Shown here in pieces: positions 6,026 to 8,625 of a stretch of 8,625 nt of DNA. The stretch comes from Sphingobacteriaceae bacterium UBA2059 (lineage in GTDB: Bacteria; Bacteroidota; Bacteroidia; Sphingobacteriales; Sphingobacteriaceae). The notes beneath the pieces are model-generated. The model searched no databases. It was not told the DNA's origin and saw only the letters and a program-made list of their open reading frames with translations. The stretch spans positions 40,982 to 49,606 of the forward strand of contig DDAL01000012.1 of NCBI GenBank assembly GCA_002332615.1, read 5' to 3'. Position numbers and translations under genes: made by a program. Position 1 is the first letter of the stretch. Every line of letters begins with the position of its first letter.

Positions 6026-7141
6026 TTAAACTAACAGGCTTTTTATCTCTTTGTACTCTAAATTATGAGCCTCGGAAACTCCCTTATAAGTGACGCTACC
6101 GTTAAGCGTATTGATTCCTTTCATTAATGCTTCGTCATCCAGGCAGGCTTGTTTATATCCCTTGTTAGCAATTTGTAAAGCATAGGGAATGGTAGCATTG
6201 GTTAAAGCAATGGTGGATGTTTGCGCTACCGCCCCTGGCATATTGGCAACAGCATAGTGTATAATACCATGTTTATCATAAACCGGGTTATCATGTGTCG
6301 TAATGCGGTCGGATGTTTCAAATACACCTCCCTGGTCAATAGCAATATCTACAAGTACTGATCCTTTCTCCATTTCCATAATCATTTCTTCGCTTACCAA
6401 ACGCGGTGCCTTCGCTCCCGGCACGAGTACCGCACCTATAACAAGGTCGGACTGTTTAACCGCCTGTGCAATGTTATAAGGATTAGAAACAAGGGTTGAA
6501 ACCTGATTGCCAAATAAATCATCCAAATATCTTAAGCGCTCCACATTAAGATCAATAATTGTTACTTGTGCTCCTAAGCCCATGGCTATCTTGGCGGCGT
6601 TTGTACCGGCCACGCCTCCGCCTATAACGGTTACTTTGCAACGCCTTACTCCAGGTACCCCGGATAAAAGCACTCCTTTGCCTCCATGGGGCTTTTCAAG
6701 GAACTGTGCCCCTACCTGAGCAGACATGCGGCCCGCAATCTCACTCATTGGGGTTAACAAAGGCAGAGATCCGTTTGTAAGCTGTACCGTTTCGTAAGCA
6801 ATGGCTGTTACTTTCTTCTCAAGTAAAGCTTTAGTTAACTCTGGTTCGGGTGCTAAGTGCAGGTAGGTAAAAAGGATAAGCCCTTCGCTGAAATACTGGT
6901 ATTCAGAGGCAATAGGTTCTTTTACTTTTAGTACCATGTCGCATGACCATGCTTCTTCGGCGGTAGCAACAATAGTTGCGCCTGTTTTGATATAGTCTTC
7001 ATCAGTAAAACCCGAACCTTTTCCTCCGTTTTTTTCGATGAATACCTCATGTCCGCTCTTAACCAGTAAATCAGCTCCTGATGGAGTGATTGCAATACGG
7101 TTTTCGTTGTTCTTTATTTCCTTTGGAATGCCTATACGCAT
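6026..7141 (-). CDS. ald: Alanine dehydrogenase
   Basis: A 371-residue cytoplasmic NAD-dependent enzyme interconverting L-alanine with pyruvate plus ammonium; the length equals that of the well-studied mycobacterial Ald. Seen: N-terminal MRIGIPKEIKNNENRIAITP with substrate-binding Arg15; KVKEP with Lys74; TYLHLAP with catalytic His95; SEIAGRMSAQVGA; the Rossmann motif VIGGGVAGTNAAKIA (about 172-186) with acidic Asp197 ending the second strand; LVPGAKAPRLVS; and DIAIDQGG with Asp269. All positions expected from the family are present, which separates it from lysine-ketoglutarate reductase or transhydrogenase alpha relatives. It starts at a divergent intergenic region facing cmoA, and queD follows 44 nt downstream. 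No Shine-Dalgarno precedes the ATG. A metabolic role in alanine use or NADH balance is expected; the link with queD has no obvious biochemical meaning. Confidence 0.97.
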   Translation of the reverse strand: MRIGIPKEIKNNENRIAITPSGADLLVKSGHEVFIEKNGGKGSGFTDEDYIKTGATIVATAEEAWSCDMVLKVKEPIASEYQYFSEGLILFTYLHLAPEPELTKALLEKKVTAIAYETVQLTNGSLPLLTPMSEIAGRMSAQVGAQFLEKPHGGKGVLLSGVPGVRRCKVTVIGGGVAGTNAAKIAMGLGAQVTIIDLNVERLRYLDDLFGNQVSTLVSNPYNIAQAVKQSDLVIGAVLVPGAKAPRLVSEEMIMEMEKGSVLVDIAIDQGGVFETSDRITTHDNPVYDKHGIIHYAVANMPGAVAQTSTIALTNATIPYALQIANKGYKQACLDDEALMKGINTLNGSVTYKGVSEAHNLEYKEIKSLLV

Positions 7142-7302
7142 GTTTTTAATTATTGGTTAGTATCTAATATGAGGTTTTTTTAATTAAATAAAAAAATAAT
7201 GAAAACACTGCGGGTTGTTGTAATGAAAGTGATAAATTTAAGCTCGCCAACAATAAAATTCAAATTAACACGTACTGCTTCTTATAATTATTGCAACGAC
7301 TA
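7142..7302. promoter_or_regulatory. Divergent control region between ald and cmoA
   Basis: These 161 bp lie between two divergent start codons and must carry promoters for both. They contain a strong A/T tract (7174-7204), which could aid promoter opening or bending. On the plus strand, TAAATTTA (7233-7240) with TTG at 7215-7217 is a weak approximation of the Bacteroidota promoter, and TTCAAA-N18-TATAAT (7259-7288) is another weak candidate. A small TTAG-TAT-CTAA inverted repeat (7157-7167) sits 15 bp upstream of ald. None is convincing alone. I see no ORF or RNA gene here. Confidence 0.35.
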
Positions 7303-8070
7303 ATGAATAGCAAAGCCCATCCGGAAGAAATAAACGATTCCAAATTAAATCAGGACAAGGTATTTAATGATGAAATAAAGAAAGTCTCCGACTTTAAGTT
7401 TGGCGCGAAGGTAGCAAGTGTATTTGATGACATGGTTAACCGATCGGTACCAATGTATGGCGAAATTCAACGTATGGTTGCCGAGCTTGCTGCTGACTAT
7501 GCTCAGACCGGCACGAATGTATATGATTTGGGTTGCTCGACAGGTACTACTCTCATTGGTATGAACTCGCTTGTTTCCGAAGAAATAAAGTTCATCGGAG
7601 TGGACGAATCGGAAGAAATGCTTGAGAAGTGCAATAATAAACTAAAGCAAGCGCGTTTTAGCAGGCCTTATGAACTGGTTTCAGCAGATTTACATAAAGA
7701 CTTTCGCGTGGAAAACGCATCCGTAGTAGTACTATGCCTCACCCTTCAATTTATCCGGCCCATTGAGCGAGAGCGCATCCTAAAAACAGTTATAGACGGA
7801 ATGGTTGAAGGCGGGGCGCTTATTTTAGTTGAAAAAGTTCTGGCCGAAGAAAGTACACTTAACAGGAACTATATCAAATATTATTACGATATGAAAAGGC
7901 GACACAATTACAGTGAGATGGAAATATCGCAAAAGCGCGAAGCACTGGAAAATGTATTGATACCTTATAAGCTTAGTGAAAACAGTTTATTGCTTAAGAA
8001 AACCGGCTTTACAACTATAGAAACATTCTTCAAATGGTACAATTTTAGTGCCCTAATTGCAATCAAATAA
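7303..8070 (+). CDS. cmoA: Carboxy-S-adenosyl-L-methionine synthase (CmoA)
   Basis: A 255-residue class I SAM-fold protein closely resembling E. coli CmoA, which makes carboxy-SAM from SAM and prephenate; CmoB then uses it to carboxymethylate hydroxyuridine at tRNA position 34. Seen: VASVFDDMVNRSVPMYGEI (38-56), the CmoA N-terminal signature (VAEVFPDMIQRSVPGY in E. coli); SAM motif I YDLGCSTGTT (74-83); GVDESEEML; CLTLQFIRP (145-153); EGGALILVEK; and YSEMEISQKREALENV (203-218). Arg212 matches E. coli Arg199, the residue that contacts the carboxylate of carboxy-SAM, which supports true CmoA chemistry over an ordinary methyltransferase. The ATG at 7303 is preferred to an in-frame TTG at 7291. 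The N-terminus is about 13 residues longer than in E. coli. The next gene is not cmoB but a membrane methyltransferase starting on the very next base, so the two are an operon. Confidence 0.9.
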   Translation: MNSKAHPEEINDSKLNQDKVFNDEIKKVSDFKFGAKVASVFDDMVNRSVPMYGEIQRMVAELAADYAQTGTNVYDLGCSTGTTLIGMNSLVSEEIKFIGVDESEEMLEKCNNKLKQARFSRPYELVSADLHKDFRVENASVVVLCLTLQFIRPIERERILKTVIDGMVEGGALILVEKVLAEESTLNRNYIKYYYDMKRRHNYSEMEISQKREALENVLIPYKLSENSLLLKKTGFTTIETFFKWYNFSALIAIK

Positions 8071-8625
8071 ATGATATCTATCGGAAACTTCTTCTTCAAA
8101 TACCGTAACCTGGTATTTATATTTCTATATCTGGCCTTATTCATACCCTCCCCAAAGGTATTTACAGAACAAAATTTCGGAACCAATTACTACTTATGGC
8201 CAATTGTCATTGGTTTGGTTATTACCATAAGCGGACAGCTAATACGGGGGCTCACCATAGGACTTGCCTACATTGTCCGTGGAGGTAAAGATAAAAAGGT
8301 GTATGCGGATAAACTTGTAACGGAGGGAGTATTTACCCATTGTCGTAACCCGCTCTATGTGGGCAATATTCTTATGCTTCTTGGGGTAGGTATTATAGCT
8401 AACTCTGTTTTGTACCTGGTTGTCTTTATCCCTTTATTTCTTTTTATCTATCAGACAATTGTCCTTGCTGAAGAGAATTTTCTAAGAAGCAAGTTTGGTG
8501 CTCAGTTTGATCAGTATTGTAATCGCGCAGATCGATGGTTTATTAACTTTAACGGCCTGGTCACTACCTTTAAATTTATGCATTTTAATGCTAAACGCTG
8601 GCTTCTAAAAGAATACAATACCCAA
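8071..8625 (+). CDS. ICMT/PEMT-type integral-membrane methyltransferase, 3' end outside window
   Basis: An open frame of 185 codons from ATG 8071 to the window end without a stop; the C-terminus is missing here, though probably little is left. It resembles the isoprenylcysteine carboxyl methyltransferase / phospholipid methyltransferase family, which transfers methyl groups from SAM to lipid-like substrates in the membrane. Seen: hydrophobic segments about 14-26, 42-66 and 95-130; the family motif CRNPLYVGNILMLLG (91-105), equivalent to RHPxYxG in the SAM site; and AEENFLRSKFGAQFDQYC (133-150), equivalent to the E-E-x-L-x-x-x-F-G-x-x-Y motif. The tail is basic and aromatic (HFNAKRWLLKEY). The start codon directly follows the cmoA stop (TAA then ATG), so translation is probably coupled. 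Bacteria lack the prenylated-CaaX substrates of eukaryotic ICMT, so the substrate is unknown; lipid, quinone-like or polyketide-derived molecules are possible. Confidence 0.85.
   Translation, partial: MISIGNFFFKYRNLVFIFLYLALFIPSPKVFTEQNFGTNYYLWPIVIGLVITISGQLIRGLTIGLAYIVRGGKDKKVYADKLVTEGVFTHCRNPLYVGNILMLLGVGIIANSVLYLVVFIPLFLFIYQTIVLAEENFLRSKFGAQFDQYCNRADRWFINFNGLVTTFKFMHFNAKRWLLKEYNTQ

Noticed and set aside
7157..7167. TTAG-TAT-CTAA inverted repeat upstream of ald as an operator
   Set aside because: Arms of only 4 nt in AT-rich DNA are expected by chance, and no second copy was noticed nearby.
7174..7204. T/A-rich near-palindrome as an intrinsic terminator
   Set aside because: It has no GC stem and sits between divergent start codons, where a terminator is not needed; at most it is a promoter-associated A/T tract.
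7291..7302. TTG start four codons upstream of the cmoA ATG
   Set aside because: An ATG lies just downstream, no ribosome binding site favours TTG, and the added residues precede an already long variable N-terminus.
5625..8070. queD and cmoA as one tRNA-modification cluster
   Set aside because: They are on opposite strands, separated by ald and a divergent control region, so shared regulation is not supported.

Overview
The window looks like chromosomal DNA of a Bacteroidota bacterium, most likely of the Sphingobacteriaceae/Cytophagales type (the rank below phylum is a guess). Three things support this. The HtpG, NfeD, QueD and DUF4905-like proteins have Bacteroidota-style sequence. No start codon has a convincing Shine-Dalgarno sequence. 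At least one promoter fits the phylum's TTTG / TAnnTTTG consensus. No mobile element, CRISPR array, rRNA or tRNA was seen; this is housekeeping and envelope gene territory.

Layout. (1) 18-1364, minus strand: nfeD, a membrane-anchored ClpP-class serine protease with a C-terminal OB domain. (2) 1382-3612, plus strand: a compact operon of a DUF4905-like protein, a secreted LysM protein with a degenerate RlpA-like barrel, and a uridine kinase whose start codon lies inside the preceding gene. The first start is only 17 bp from the divergent nfeD start. (3) 3699-5588, plus strand: htpG (bacterial Hsp90), preceded by an 86-bp region holding an inverted repeat and a sigma54-like promoter candidate. 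(4) A perfect 14-bp hairpin at 5591-5622 serves as a shared terminator for htpG and the convergent minus-strand pair ald (alanine dehydrogenase) then queD (preQ0/queuosine pathway). (5) A 161-bp divergent intergenic region, then cmoA (carboxy-SAM synthase), followed with zero spacing by an ICMT/PEMT-type integral-membrane methyltransferase that runs off the window end.

How the genes fit together. Group 1-2 is largely envelope-related (membrane proteolysis, peptidoglycan binding) with nucleoside salvage attached. htpG is a stress chaperone with its own apparent control region. queD and cmoA both belong, in textbook organisms, to tRNA wobble-base modification, but they are on opposite strands and cmoA is paired with a membrane methyltransferase rather than with cmoB. 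That pairing is the most thought-provoking feature: it raises the untested possibility that carboxy-SAM is used by a membrane enzyme.
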